Assembly: GCA_025667525.1 (NCBI GenBank)
Contig: JANFOE010000571.1
Span: forward strand, 1 to 64,000
DNA length: 64,000 nucleotides
DNA from: Glebionis coronaria
Lineage: Eukaryota > Streptophyta > Magnoliopsida > Asterales > Asteraceae
Direction of reading: 5' to 3'
How positions within the stretch are numbered: the first letter of the stretch is position 1; each line of letters opens with the position of its first letter. The notes beneath the pieces are model-generated. The model was not told the origin of the DNA, did not search any database, and was given only the letters and a program-made list of their open reading frames with translations. Both the position numbers and the translations under genes were made by a program. Shown in pieces: positions 26,823-38,410 of this stretch.

Positions 26823-29800
26823 ATGATCACTCGTAATCAAGCAAAACGAGCTTGTAAACGTCTTCAAAAGCAAGCCAATCAAGAGACGTTGATTGTTGAA
26901 GAACCTCCAATTGTTGAACCTATTGTAGAACAAGAAGTCGTCATGGCTAATCGTACTATGATGGAGTCGCTACAAGCACCCACCAAGGGTTTTGGAGAGG
27001 CTATTGTGATTCCCGCCATCCTTGCGGAGAATTTCGAGATTAAGACGGGTTTAATGTCGATGTTGCAAGCAAATAAGTTTAGAGGCCACGAGAAAGACAA
27101 CCCGCATTACCATATTAGGAATTTTAACCGTCTCACCGCCACTAGCAAGTTTAAGGATGTTCCACATGACGCCATTAAGATGATGTTGTTTCCATACTCG
27201 TTAGATGGACCCGCAAAAATTTGGCTTGAGAAAGAACCGCCAAATTCAATTTTGACATGGGCCGATCTCGTCTCTAAGTTTGTAAACAAATTTTTTCCAC
27301 CATCTAAAACAACACACTTGAAAAATGAGATTTCACGATTTGTGCAAAGAAATAATGAAAGTTTTTCAATGGCATGGGAACGATTTAAAGAAATGTTACA
27401 TGAATGTCCACACCATGATTTTACGGAATTGCATCAAGTTGATACTTTTTATAATGGGCTTAATGATCATGAACGAGATTATTTGAATGCCGCCGCGGGT
27501 GGTAATTTTTTGTGCAAGACGACAAATGAGGCTTTACAAATCATCGAGAATAGATCTAAGGTTTATAACCCTCGTAACACACCGAGTGTTGCCAATATGG
27601 GTTCGTCATCTTCGTCACAATCGTCTCGTAGCATTAACGCCTTACATGATGAAGCTAATGAGGAAAATCGGTTTTTTGATAGATTTGCTAATCTTATGTC
27701 CCATTGGAAGGCTCAAGAAGCTTCCAATTCCGCTTCGGTTAAAGCGGTTGCTAAGAGTTGTTTATCTTGTGGTGGAACTCATGATCTTTCCGAGTGCATT
27801 ACCGCGGACGGTAACACTTCGAGTGCTTATGTAGCAACGGGAACTTACAACCAAAACGGCCAAGGTTCCCGCTCAAATCAAGCTCCACCAAATCAAAATG
27901 TTAACAATTATCGAAACAACAACCAAGGTAATTACCAAGGCAATTCACGCAATTACAACAAAGGGAATTATCAAAATGGGAATGGACAAATTTCTAATCA
28001 AAACCAAAACCGTGATTTTCAAAACACTACACAAGGTTTTCAAAATGCTCACACTAAAAATTTGCAAGGAGAATTTTTGGATTATGCAAAAGCAAATGAT
28101 GCTAAATTTGATAACATGCAACGTGAGATGATTAGCTTAAGATCCGAGTTGAAAAACGAGCTAAAAAATGAACTTGCTAATGAACTTAAAACTCATGCAA
28201 ACAAAATGGAAGGAAATGTCCAACGTCTACAACAAAATCAACAAAAGATAGAATTAGGACAACATGAGATTAAGCAAGAGTTATTAAAAGCGGATGATAG
28301 GCAATCAAAATTTGAGGACCGAATGGCTAAGATGTTTGAAGCAATCATGTGTAAACCCTCTTCCTCGGGTGGTCTTCCTAGTGATACCATTGCAAACCCG
28401 AAGGGAGAAATGAAGGTTATTACTACACGAAGTGGTAAAACTTTCAAGGAACCAATCTCTCGTCCAAGTACTTCTACGGAGAAGGAAATCGAGAAAGAAC
28501 CCGAGGTGATGGTCGAAAAGGAGCACATTACAATCCCACGAAGTACCGCTCATACCACACCTACGGTTGAACCAATACCAATTGTGGAACCCGAGTTTCC
28601 AAGGCCGTTGCCTAATGTCCAACCCACACCACCTTTACCCTACCTTTCGAGACGAAACAAAGAGAAATTGCAAGAACGTAACAAACAACAAATCGAGCTT
28701 TTTATAAAAATGTTTCAACAAGTGCATTTTGATGTGAGTTTAGCCGACGCGTTGTTATATATGCCTCGTTTCGCTTCCACTTTTAAAAGTATGATGAGCG
28801 ATAAGGAAAAGCTTTCAAAGCTTGCTAATCGTTCTTCGGTTTATCTTAACCGCATACCGGAAAAAGTTGGTGATCCCGGAAAGTTTCTCATTCCTTGTGA
28901 CATACAAGATATGAAAGAATGCCTCGCCTTGGCCGATCTTGGTGCGAGCATTAATTTAATGCCATTTTCCATTTGGAAATCGCTTTCGCTTCCGGCTCTC
29001 ATTCCTTCGAACATGTCCATCGAGATGGCCGATCATTCTACGATTATGGCATGTGGAGTAGCCGAAGATGTTTTCGTGAAAGTGGGGAAGTTCTACTATC
29101 CCGTTGATTTTATAGTAGTTGACATCCCCGCGGATCCTCAAGTTCCTCTAATTTTAGGTCGTTCATTTTTAGACACTTCGAGATCGCTTATCGATGTTCA
29201 TGCAAGAACTATCACTTTGAGATTCAACGAAGAGGAACTTGTTATAAACACTACTCAAAACTCGAAACCTTCTCATGTTTATGCAATCGCTACCATCAAT
29301 CACATTGACATCGTTGATGTGGTTTGCGACGAGTTTTCACAAGAAGTGTTAGGTTTTTCCGATAACTCGTCAAGTGGCAATCCCACTATTTTGGATCCGA
29401 TTCTTGCTAATTCCACACCAAATCTCACTCCATTCCAAGGAGGCGATCTCACTTCAAAAGAAATCGACAATGAAGATGAGGTGTTAATTAGTGATGATAC
29501 TTCTATTCCACCATTTCTTTCGCCGATGGAAGTTATGAGTGTTGAACCAAAATCTTTAATCGAGGAACCACCTATCCTTGAATTGAAAGATCTTCCTTCT
29601 CACCTTGAATACACATTCTTGGAAGGTGATGACAAGTTGCCGGTTATTATTGCAAAAGGTCTTGCTAATAATGAAAAAACCGAGCTCTTGAAAGTTCTTA
29701 AGGCTCATAAAGGGGCAATTGCGTGGAAAATATCCGACATTAAGGGTATTGACCCAAAATTTTGTACTCACAAGATTTTAATGGAGGAAGACTACAAACC

Positions 29801-30125
29801 CGCAATTCAAAGTCAAAAAAGGGTGAATCCCAAAATTCACGATATCATTAAAAAGGAGGTCCTTAAACTCCTTGACGCGGGAATGATTTATCCTATATCC
29901 GATAGCCCATGGGTGAGCCCAATCCATTGTGTCCCTAAAAAGGGAGGAATGACCGTTGTGCCTAATGAAAACAACGAGTTAATTCCCACTCGTGTTGTGA
30001 CCGGTTGGAGGGTGTCTATTGACTACCGAAAGTTAAATGACGCCACTCGTAAAGACCACTTTCCTTTGCCCTTCATGGATCAAATGTTGGAGCGACTTGC
30101 GGAAATGAATTCTATTGCTTTTTAG
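26823..30125 (+). pseudogene. Element A gag-protease-RT (first part of gag-pol)
   Basis: I chose the ATG at 26823 (MITRNQAKRA) because it resembles the MRTRS-type start of element B; an in-frame ATG at 26760 lies in an A-rich leader. The gag core occupies residues about 110-230. A CX2CX3HX4C knuckle (CLSCGGTHDLSEC) is at about 313-325, followed by an Asn/Gln-rich stretch (345-410) and a Lys/Glu-rich coiled coil (about 440-500). The aspartic protease motif DLGAS is near residue 705. The reverse transcriptase starts near 1000 with [19 protein letters not shown] near 1065. Compared with element B, one base is missing near 30101, so the frame closes at 30125 within the RT. Confidence 0.9.
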
Positions 30126-32485
30126 ATGGTTTTTCCGGTTACTTTCAAATCCCTATCGACCCTCGTGATCAAGAGAAGACTACTTTTACGTGTCCTTATG
30201 GAACGTTCGCTTATCGTAGGATGCCTTTCGGACTTTGTAATGCACCCGGTACGTTTCAACGGTGTATGATGGTGATTTTTCATGATATGATCGAGAAGTC
30301 GATGGAAGTGTTTATGGATGACTTCTCGGTGTTTGGTAATTCGTTCACGTCATGTTTATCTAATCTCGAGCAAATGTTAAAACGTTGTGAAGAAACCAAT
30401 CTTGTGCTTAATTGGGAAAAATGTCATTTCATGTGTAAACAAGGAATCGTCTTAGGACATAAGGTGTCGAAGGCGGGGATTGAGGTCGATAAAGCTAAGG
30501 TAGACGTCATCGCCAAGTTACCTCATCCCAAAACCGTTAAGGGAGTTAGGAGTTTCCTAGGCCACGCGGGCTTTTATCGACGTTTCATCAAGGACTTTTC
30601 GAAAATCTCTCGACCTATGACACACCTTCTTGAGAAGGATGCTCCTTTTAACTTCAATGAGGATTGTGTTAAGGCTTTCGAAACTCTCAAAAGGAAACTT
30701 ACCGAAGCTCCCATTCTTGTTGCTCCTAATTGGGAATTACCCTTTGAAATCATGTGCGATGCAAGTGATTATGCTATAGGGGCCGTCTTAGGGCAACGTT
30801 ATGACAAGCATTTCCGTCCTATCCATTATGCTAGTAAGACGATGACCGAGGCTCAATTAAAGTACACCACAACGGAAAAGGAATTCCTTGCCGTGGTCTA
30901 TGCTTTTGAGAAATTCCGACCTTATCTCGTCTTGACTAAAAGCATCGTGTATACCGACCATTCGGCTATCAAGTATCTCTTAGCTAAGCAAGATGCTAAG
31001 CCGAGATTTCTTCGTTGGATGCTCCTCCTCCAAGAATTTGATGTCACCGTGCTTGACAAAAAAGGAGCCGAGAATCTAGCAGCCGATCATCTCTCTCGTC
31101 TAGAAGATCCTCACAAAGATGTTTTCGAGAACAAGAAAATTACCGAAACATTTCCTCTTGAGACTCTCGGTGTAGTGAATTCTAAAGACACCACCCCATG
31201 GTTTGCCGACATTGCAAATTACCATGCGGGCAATTTCATAATCAAGGGTATGACGACTCAACAAAAACGAAAATTCTTTCGTGACGTCAAGTTATATTTT
31301 TGGGACGACCCTTATCTCTTTCGAGTTTGTGCGGATCAACTCATTCGACGTTGTGTTTTTGGTGCCAAAGCTTCTAATATCCTTAGAGCTTGTCACGAGG
31401 GACCCACGGGTGGTCACCACGGTGCTAATCTCACGGCTAAGAAAGTGTTCGATGCCAGTTTCTTTTGGCCTTCTATCTATCGTGATGCACACGCGCTTGT
31501 AAAGTCGTGTGATTTGTGCCAACATCAAGGAAAATCGTCTCAACGTGATGAAATGCCGCAAAACATAATTCAAGTGTGTGAGATTTTCGACATATGGGGA
31601 ATAGACTTTATGGGGCCGTTCCCATCGTCTCATGGCAACAAATATATCCTCGTCGTAGTGGACTACCTTTCTAAGTGGGTGGAAGCTAAGGCTTTACCTA
31701 CTAATGATGCTCGTGTGGTAGTGAAGTTTTTGAAGTAACTATTCTCTCGGTTCGGAACCCCTCGTGTTATTATAAGCGATCGTGGAACCCATTTTTGTAA
31801 TGACCAATTCGAAAAGGTTCTAAAGAAATATTGAGTTACTCATCGTCTTTCTACGGCTTATCACCCGCAAACGAGTGGGCAAGTCGAGGTTTCGAACCGA
31901 GCTTTGAAGAGGATTTTAGAGAGGTCAATTGGAGAAAACCGTGCTTCATGGTCCGACAAACTCGATGACGCTTTATGGGCCTTTAGGACCGCTTATAAGA
32001 CACCTATCGGTTGCACTCCTTATAAGTTAGTCTATGGGAAGAATTGTCATTTGCCCATTGAGTTGGAGCACAAGGCATATTGGGCCCTTAAGCATGCAAA
32101 CTTTGACTTGAAGACCGCGGGAGATCACCAGAAAATACAATTGAATGAATTGGATGAATTAAGAGATAATGCTTATGAAAATTCATTAATTTTTAAAGAA
32201 AAGACTAAAAAGTTTCATGATTCAAAGATTAAAAACCGGGTTTTTAACGTTGGTGATCAAGTGTTGCTTTTTAACTCTCGTCTTAAGATATTTTCCGGGA
32301 AATTGAAATCTCGTTGGTCGGGTCCGTTCACCATTACACAAGTGTTTCCGTATGGGACCATTGAGCTAGCTCAAGATGATGGTCCTAATTTCAAGGTGAA
32401 TGGACATAGGCTTAAGCACTACTTTGGTGGGGAAATTCCTTCAATGGTTGCCCTCGACCAAGTCACCTTCCCCAATGATAATTAG
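30104..32485 (+). pseudogene. Element A RT-RNase H-integrase (second part of gag-pol)
   Basis: This frame continues the RT after the frameshift. It carries the MPFGLCNAP motif, the catalytic FMDD (about 30310), RNase H with [10 protein letters not shown] (30751), and integrase. The integrase has the HHCC finger (about 31390-31530, ending CDLCQ), first Asp in WGIDFMGP (31597), second Asp in ISDRGTHF (31771) and the Glu in QVEVSNR (31880). Two in-frame stops break it, TAA at 31736-31738 and TGA at 31832-31834, both inside the integrase core. The reading ends with TAG at 32483-32485. No env-like frame follows. Confidence 0.9.
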
Positions 32486-34641
32486 CATTGAGGGGATCGA
32501 GTCGAGCTCATGACTCGGTAATCAAAAACGAGGTGCCGCGTGGGGGAAATCCCATGCTTATCTTTTATGCTAACTATTCACTAATAAGGGGACTTGTACC
32601 CTTTCAACTCGTTGTCTCGTGGTTGTTTGTGATTGTGTTATCTAGATCATCATCATCATCTACAATTGAAGACTCTCGTGTTCGTTTACATGAGCCTCTA
32701 TCGTTCGTTTGAAGAAGTTTTTCACGAATCCATGACATATCCTTTATTGTTCTAACAATTATCTTTTAGCATACTTAATAAACGGCTTTAGATATATTGT
32801 TGATCACCCTTTCCATGCTAGATCCTAAGCATTCGACTCTTTGTCTCTAGTATGGGGGTGCTCCACCTTTAGACTCGAAACATTGAGGACAATGTTTACT
32901 TTTAGTATGGGGGGTGAATAGGTACTTGCTTTGCTACGCCCTCACGCTTTCTAACTTTCAATGTTTTGTTTTGCTAATAAGGCTAAAAATGGCCAAATTT
33001 TAAAATTTTTTCTTAGTTTTCATAAGTGTTTTTAAGACACGAATGTATATTTTCTGATGGGTAGAATAAGAGTTAATTTTTGACTTGATGGGCATTTGGA
33101 TCCATTTACATTCCTTAACCCGCTCAATTCAAGTTTTGCTAGACTTTTATATAGGGAGCTTTAAAACGCGAAAGTCTTAATTCATTCGGGTTAAGAACAA
33201 GAACTTTTCGCAAGTTCCTATAATTGATCCTAGAAAGTCACTTATCAAGGGAACTATAAAACGCATTCTCTAAACTTGAAAAAGTCCAAGAAAGTGCAAG
33301 ATCCTATAGGTGGCTTGAAAACCCAAAACTTTGATTTGATATAGTCTTAATGAAAGCTAATCCAAATTTGGCTTAATTTTGACTTGCATGGCTAAGTATT
33401 CACGAGTCTCTTTAATTAGAGGTCTTTATATAGTGAAGAACGAGAAATGATAGAGTTAGACAAGTGATCATGCTAAACGTAGAACATGAAAGTGTTCTTT
33501 CAAAAACTCATATGTTTTTAATTGTGGCTTTTTCTTCCCATAAGATCAATGCATTAGGAATAAATCATAATTGCAATAAGTAAGGTCGTACGATTTGAAA
33601 GGTTACTTAGCCTCTAGCGCAAGATCATTTAAAAGTTGCTCGGGGTTGAATAGAGTTCATAGCCAAGGCATAACTTATTGAAGCGGGACACGAAGATTGG
33701 CGATTATCCAAAAAGGCCCTAACAAGGCATGAGGAGCTCTATTTTTGCTAAAGATCCAAAGATGATGTGAAGTATCATTATTCCTAAATCAATATGAAGG
33801 ATCGAGACACACAACGAAAAGCAATTACTCCCCTAAAGATCATGGAGAAAGTCTATCCAAAAAGACCCTAACAAGGTATGAGGATAAATATATCCAAGTC
33901 CGAAAAGGAGGCGGATCGTTGTATATCAAAATCCAAAGTAAAGATTGAAGAAAAATGATGAAGTCGTGGTCCAATATGAAGAATCTCTCAAAAACGTCAA
34001 GTGAAGAAATTCCAAATATATGAAGAGAAGACCATAATTTCGAGAACGTCTTCCCAAGATTTGAAGTCTGAAGTACATGCCAAATATCGGTCCGAGAAAA
34101 ATCTCAAATCGTGAAACGAGTTATGCCAAGATATGAACTTAAGGAGATACACGAGAAGCCGTTTTAAAAGATTTTGTCCTTCGGCTAACTATTGATCAAA
34201 TCGTGCTACTTTGCTTTCGGACTAATAACTACTCAAATAAGTCCATATGAATCACTTGTGATCCATGACAAATAGATAAAAAAATGCTAGTAACCCATTT
34301 CCTTTTATAATAACTAGGATTGCGGGGAGAAAAAGTATTACACAATTTGGACGTATGAGTAGTGTTAGCATTGTGACTTGTACCAACAATGATCTTGTTT
34401 TTGCACTTAGCATGGAATGTATGACAATCAAGGATGACGAAGTTTACTCTAAGGGACATTTACTTGTTTCTATTCTTTGACCCTAAAAGTCACTTTTTGT
34501 GATGAAAATCATACATTATGTCTTTACACATCTTCGTAGTATGTTGCAAGTCTTTTACTCTTCAATAAAGGTTAATAAAATTGAAATTTGGTGATGCTTA
34601 GATACTTTATTCTAGCATTGCGTGAGGGCACGACAATGGCT
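32486..34641 (+). other. Element A 3' internal non-coding region with repeated polypurine-like motifs
   Basis: There is no env-like ORF. TAGTATGGGGG motifs occur at 32848-32860, 32903-32916 and at the LTR border. A hairpin AAACATTG-AGGA-CAATGTTT (32878-32897) lies between the first two. About 33760-34240 is homologous, in reverse, to the 3' internal region of element B (about 44050-44780). Confidence 0.75.
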
Positions 34642-34654
34642 TAGTATGGGGGAG
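34642..34654 (+). other. Polypurine tract of element A
   Basis: TAGTATGGGGGAG ends directly at the TG of the 3' LTR, the position required for priming plus-strand DNA. Confidence 0.85.
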
Positions 34655-37600
34655 TGATGAGATGGCATTTATACATGATCTCATCGTTCTTTTCGGGCTT
34701 TAAATGCATAAAAATGTCATAAAATACCATATATATGCTTGTGTTTGTTTACTTGTGTATTTTAGGTATGGATATCGTGAAAAAGACAAAAGATCACAAG
34801 TTACAAGGAAAAACGAACACGAGAAACGAAGCCGTACAAAGAACCGGGCCCTAATCATGGAGTTCTCAACAAATACCCTTGAAGACTTAAAGACAAACAA
34901 GATTGATCCTCATTTATTGAAGAAATGACACTTAAAAACCTTGTATATTAATAATTACAAGTTTGGTCCCTTAAGTTTGTCAAAATTACACAAATGGTCC
35001 TTCAACTTTGAAGAAATGGCAAGATTGGTCCCTCAACAATTCCAAATTGTCAATTATGGTCCCTCATCAAGCCAAAGATACATTGAAGACCTTTGAAGAT
35101 CAAGAATGTCCAAGATCAGCCCTTGAAATATGCAAAAGTGTCAAAAATAACCCTTGATAACCTTTTTCCAAAGTTTGTGCCAAAACTGCCAAATGGTGAA
35201 AGTTATTAACAAAGGAAATACGTTTTTGTGGCTGAATTGCTTGATATACCAAAAATCCCAAAACACAAGGGCTAAATGTGTGCATTTGAAACATTCAAAC
35301 AAGAAATGCGCCAAACAACTCCACTTCCCCCAAAAACGGATCAAAAGGTGTTACTGTTCACCTTTTCACCCCCAGAAATTACTCACTTAAAACAAAGGGT
35401 AAATCCCAATTACCCTGGCACATGTGTGATTCACACATGCAGAAACACATCCCACACACAAAACCCTCAACCCCATTACCCAAAGGACCCCACCATTCAA
35501 CACGTCACCCAATCAAAATGCAACTTACTCTCCAAGCAATCTGACGTGTCCAAATCAACAGCCAAGGTTCCTTGCTTCACCCCAAAGCTATTATAAACGG
35601 TTTGGATCACTTTGGACAGCTCATCAACAACAAATGCACTCAAGGACTCAAGGTCATTTTAGAGAAATCACATCTAGGGTTTATGAATAGTGTAGCCAGG
35701 CATTTGCCTATAAAAGGAGACCTCAACATGTGAGAGTCCCTTTGTTCCAGATTTTAGCTTTAAATCTTTGTAATTCCTTTTTATGAAATAAAGTTTGAAT
35801 TTCTTAAAATTTTGAGTTCTAATCTGTTATTTATAAAAGTTTGGTGTTTGATAAGCTAAAATCTGAGTTCCATTATCTTGTTTGAAGGTTTTTGAGGCAA
35901 GGTTTTAAGTGATAAAGCTTGTGCATCAATAATCAGAAAGTTGGCATTATTTTGATCTCACCTTGTGGTTTGTTCTTCTTAGCAGCTTGGAAGCTGGTAC
36001 TTGTTCTGCTAGTACCTAAGCTCAAACAATCCAGGGCCTGGATGTAGGTCTTGGAGGTTTGCATCCTTCTCCCTTTTCATTTTCTCTTTTATTTTTCTGA
36101 ATTTGGTGATTATTGCATGTTTATGCTTGAATCTGTGGTATTGTGGTTGATTATTGTTGATTTGGCTTGGTTTGATGTTATTGAGGTGTTATTGATATGA
36201 TTTGTGGGTAAAATCTGCATGAGCCTTTGAAAAATTGTGAAAACAAGTTTTAAAAGGGTGTTTGGGTTTACTGCATAAGTTAGGATTGTGGTTTTTTAAG
36301 TGCTTGTTTTGTGTAAGCAAGTGTTGGTACCTGCTTGTTAGGTGTATTTGTTCATCTGTTTGCAGGTTTTGTGGGTTTGATCACATAGATTCATTCTTTG
36401 GCTATAAAATCTTCAAAACTTGGTAAAATTGGCTAGGATTTTGACGACACCTAGATCTAGGCTTAGGCTAGGGCTAACAAGTGCTAAATCTGAGTTAATC
36501 ACACCAGGGAAGAAGGATTTGAGGCTTGAAATTGGATCAAGTGTCAAGTAGTTCAGCAAAACTTGTCTGCATATTGTTCATTGTTCATCAGAAACATTTT
36601 GTGCTTTGATCTTGTTGATTTCTTTGATTCAGTGTTTGATTCTTGTTGCTTTGTGTTTGTTCTTAGTTTATGTAGCTTGTGTATGCATCCTGTTAAGTTT
36701 GGTTGGCTTATTGTGGCTAAATCTGCTTATTAAGTGCTTAACTGCTTATTTCCATATCTGGTGCATATCTGGTGACTGTTTGGCTTATTGTGTGAACCAA
36801 TTTGTGATTTTCTTGTTGCTATTGACTCCTTGTGATTCACTTATCACAAGGGTGCCTTTGTTTCCAATTGAATCAAACTAGAACTCTCAAATAAGCTTGG
36901 TCAAATAGTCAAAGCAGTGGGAACTCCTTTCCCCTGCTAGTTACCACTTATAGTGTAAACTTGGGTTCAGCTTATCAATAAGCTATAATAGCTTATTCCA
37001 ACCTGCAACAACTTTGTTTTTGTAATAGGTGCTCATATTTTGACCCATTTGTTCATACTGGAGCATTTGGGTGGTTGACTTTAGGGTTTGACTAGAAAAC
37101 CAACTCCTTTGACTTTTACATAAGTTCATTTGTGCTTATTCTGGCTTATTGGTTGTGCTTATTGGATTTTTGTTGATTGATTTTGCTTATTGAGTCCATT
37201 TGAAAGCTTTTGCAAGTTGAATCAAGTCCTGAGGTGCCCTAAATCTCTAAAACGACTATTTTGTCTTTTAGTGAAATTTTTCTTTGCTTATTTCTGGCTT
37301 ATTGAGTGAGCTTTTTCAAAAATTCTTTTTACAGATCTCATAAGCATCCAAAAGAAGGTTGTGTGTCAAATTAGAGCTTATGGCATTAACTTATGGCTTA
37401 ATGGGCTGAAAAGCCCAATAAGAATAAGCTGAGTGTTAAATAAGCTGTGATAAGCTCATTTTCAGCTTTTGGGCCTTTAGAGTTTTGTTCTTAGAATTGA
37501 ATTTTAAGTCAGATAGGGCTTTTCCAAGTCAATTGGGCCAAGTTTGACTTTTTGGGCCCAAAAGCCCAATTTAGTTGACTGTTTTTGGTTTTGGCCCATT

Positions 37601-38405
37601 TGAGGGCCCAATAGGGGTATTTTGGTAATTTCACTTTGATTTTCTGATTATTTAGGTTAAAATATACTAGTTTGCAAGTTTTTAGAATTTTTTATAATTT
37701 TTGCATTTTTAATATTATTTTATTATTATTTTATTATTATTTTTAAAATTTCACTTTTTCCAACTTTTTACATTTTTCTTAGGTTAAAAACATTAAAATA
37801 GGAATTTAGCAACTTTCAGAATAATTTTGTCTCTTTTAGATTAATTTTTATAATTATTTTAAATTTTAATAATTTTTAAATCATTTTAAATAGTTTTTAT
37901 TAGTTTTAAAATTTCTAAAAATAATTTTTAATCTTTTTAGGTTATTTTAGAGGTTTATCAATTGAAAAATCTTTATTTGGGTTTTTTGATAATTTATTTG
38001 ATTTTTCGGGCTTTAATTAGCATTTAAAAATTGAATATTTAATTATTTAAAAGGTTTGAAAAAGTTTTGATCATTGGTAAACTCTTAGTTTATTTAATTT
38101 GATTTTTGATGAATTTTTGGTAATTTTTAGAATTTATTTTTATTTTTGTGGTTTTTAAAGTTCTACGTCTTAACTTTCTAGTAGTGTTTATTTTTATTTT
38201 TTCGTCTTCGTCATCTTCTTTTCTCATCCCTTTCTAAACCAATCATTAATCACAAACATTTAACAAATTTCTCACACACATATACCTCCTTGGGAAACGA
38301 ACTTTGAATTCATAAGGGTCATTAGTGCTTGATTTTCCTAAATCATCACTCGATACTTTTCCTATTTACCCTATTTTCCTAAAGTGTGGTAAAACTCTAC
38401 AATCA
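34655..38405 (+). repeat. Element A 3' LTR
   Basis: It is colinear with 22307-26069 with scattered substitutions and small indels; for example, one GGCTTATTGT unit present in the 5' copy is absent near 36785. It ends CTACAATCA before the ATGAC target duplication at 38406-38410. Confidence 0.95.
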
Positions 38406-38410
38406 ATGAC

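Larger units (their letters stand above)
22307..38405 (+). mobile_element. Element A: full-length Athila-like Ty3/gypsy retrotransposon
   Basis: This 16.1-kb element has two LTRs of about 3.75 kb, a tRNA-Asp-type primer binding site, one gag-pol region, a 2.1-kb non-coding 3' internal region and a polypurine tract. Target-site duplications are ATGAC. The polyprotein has the Athila-type CX2CX3HX4C knuckle, a DLGAS protease motif and an integrase followed by QLNEL(D/N)ELR. One frameshift and two stops make it non-autonomous as sequenced. In the first 1.05 kb of the LTRs I counted about 15 differences, pointing to a fairly recent insertion. Confidence 0.95.

Noticed and set aside
32486..34641. 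Env-like gene in element A, as in some Athila elements
   Set aside because: No frame longer than about 75 codons and no transmembrane-type segment was seen on the coding strand.
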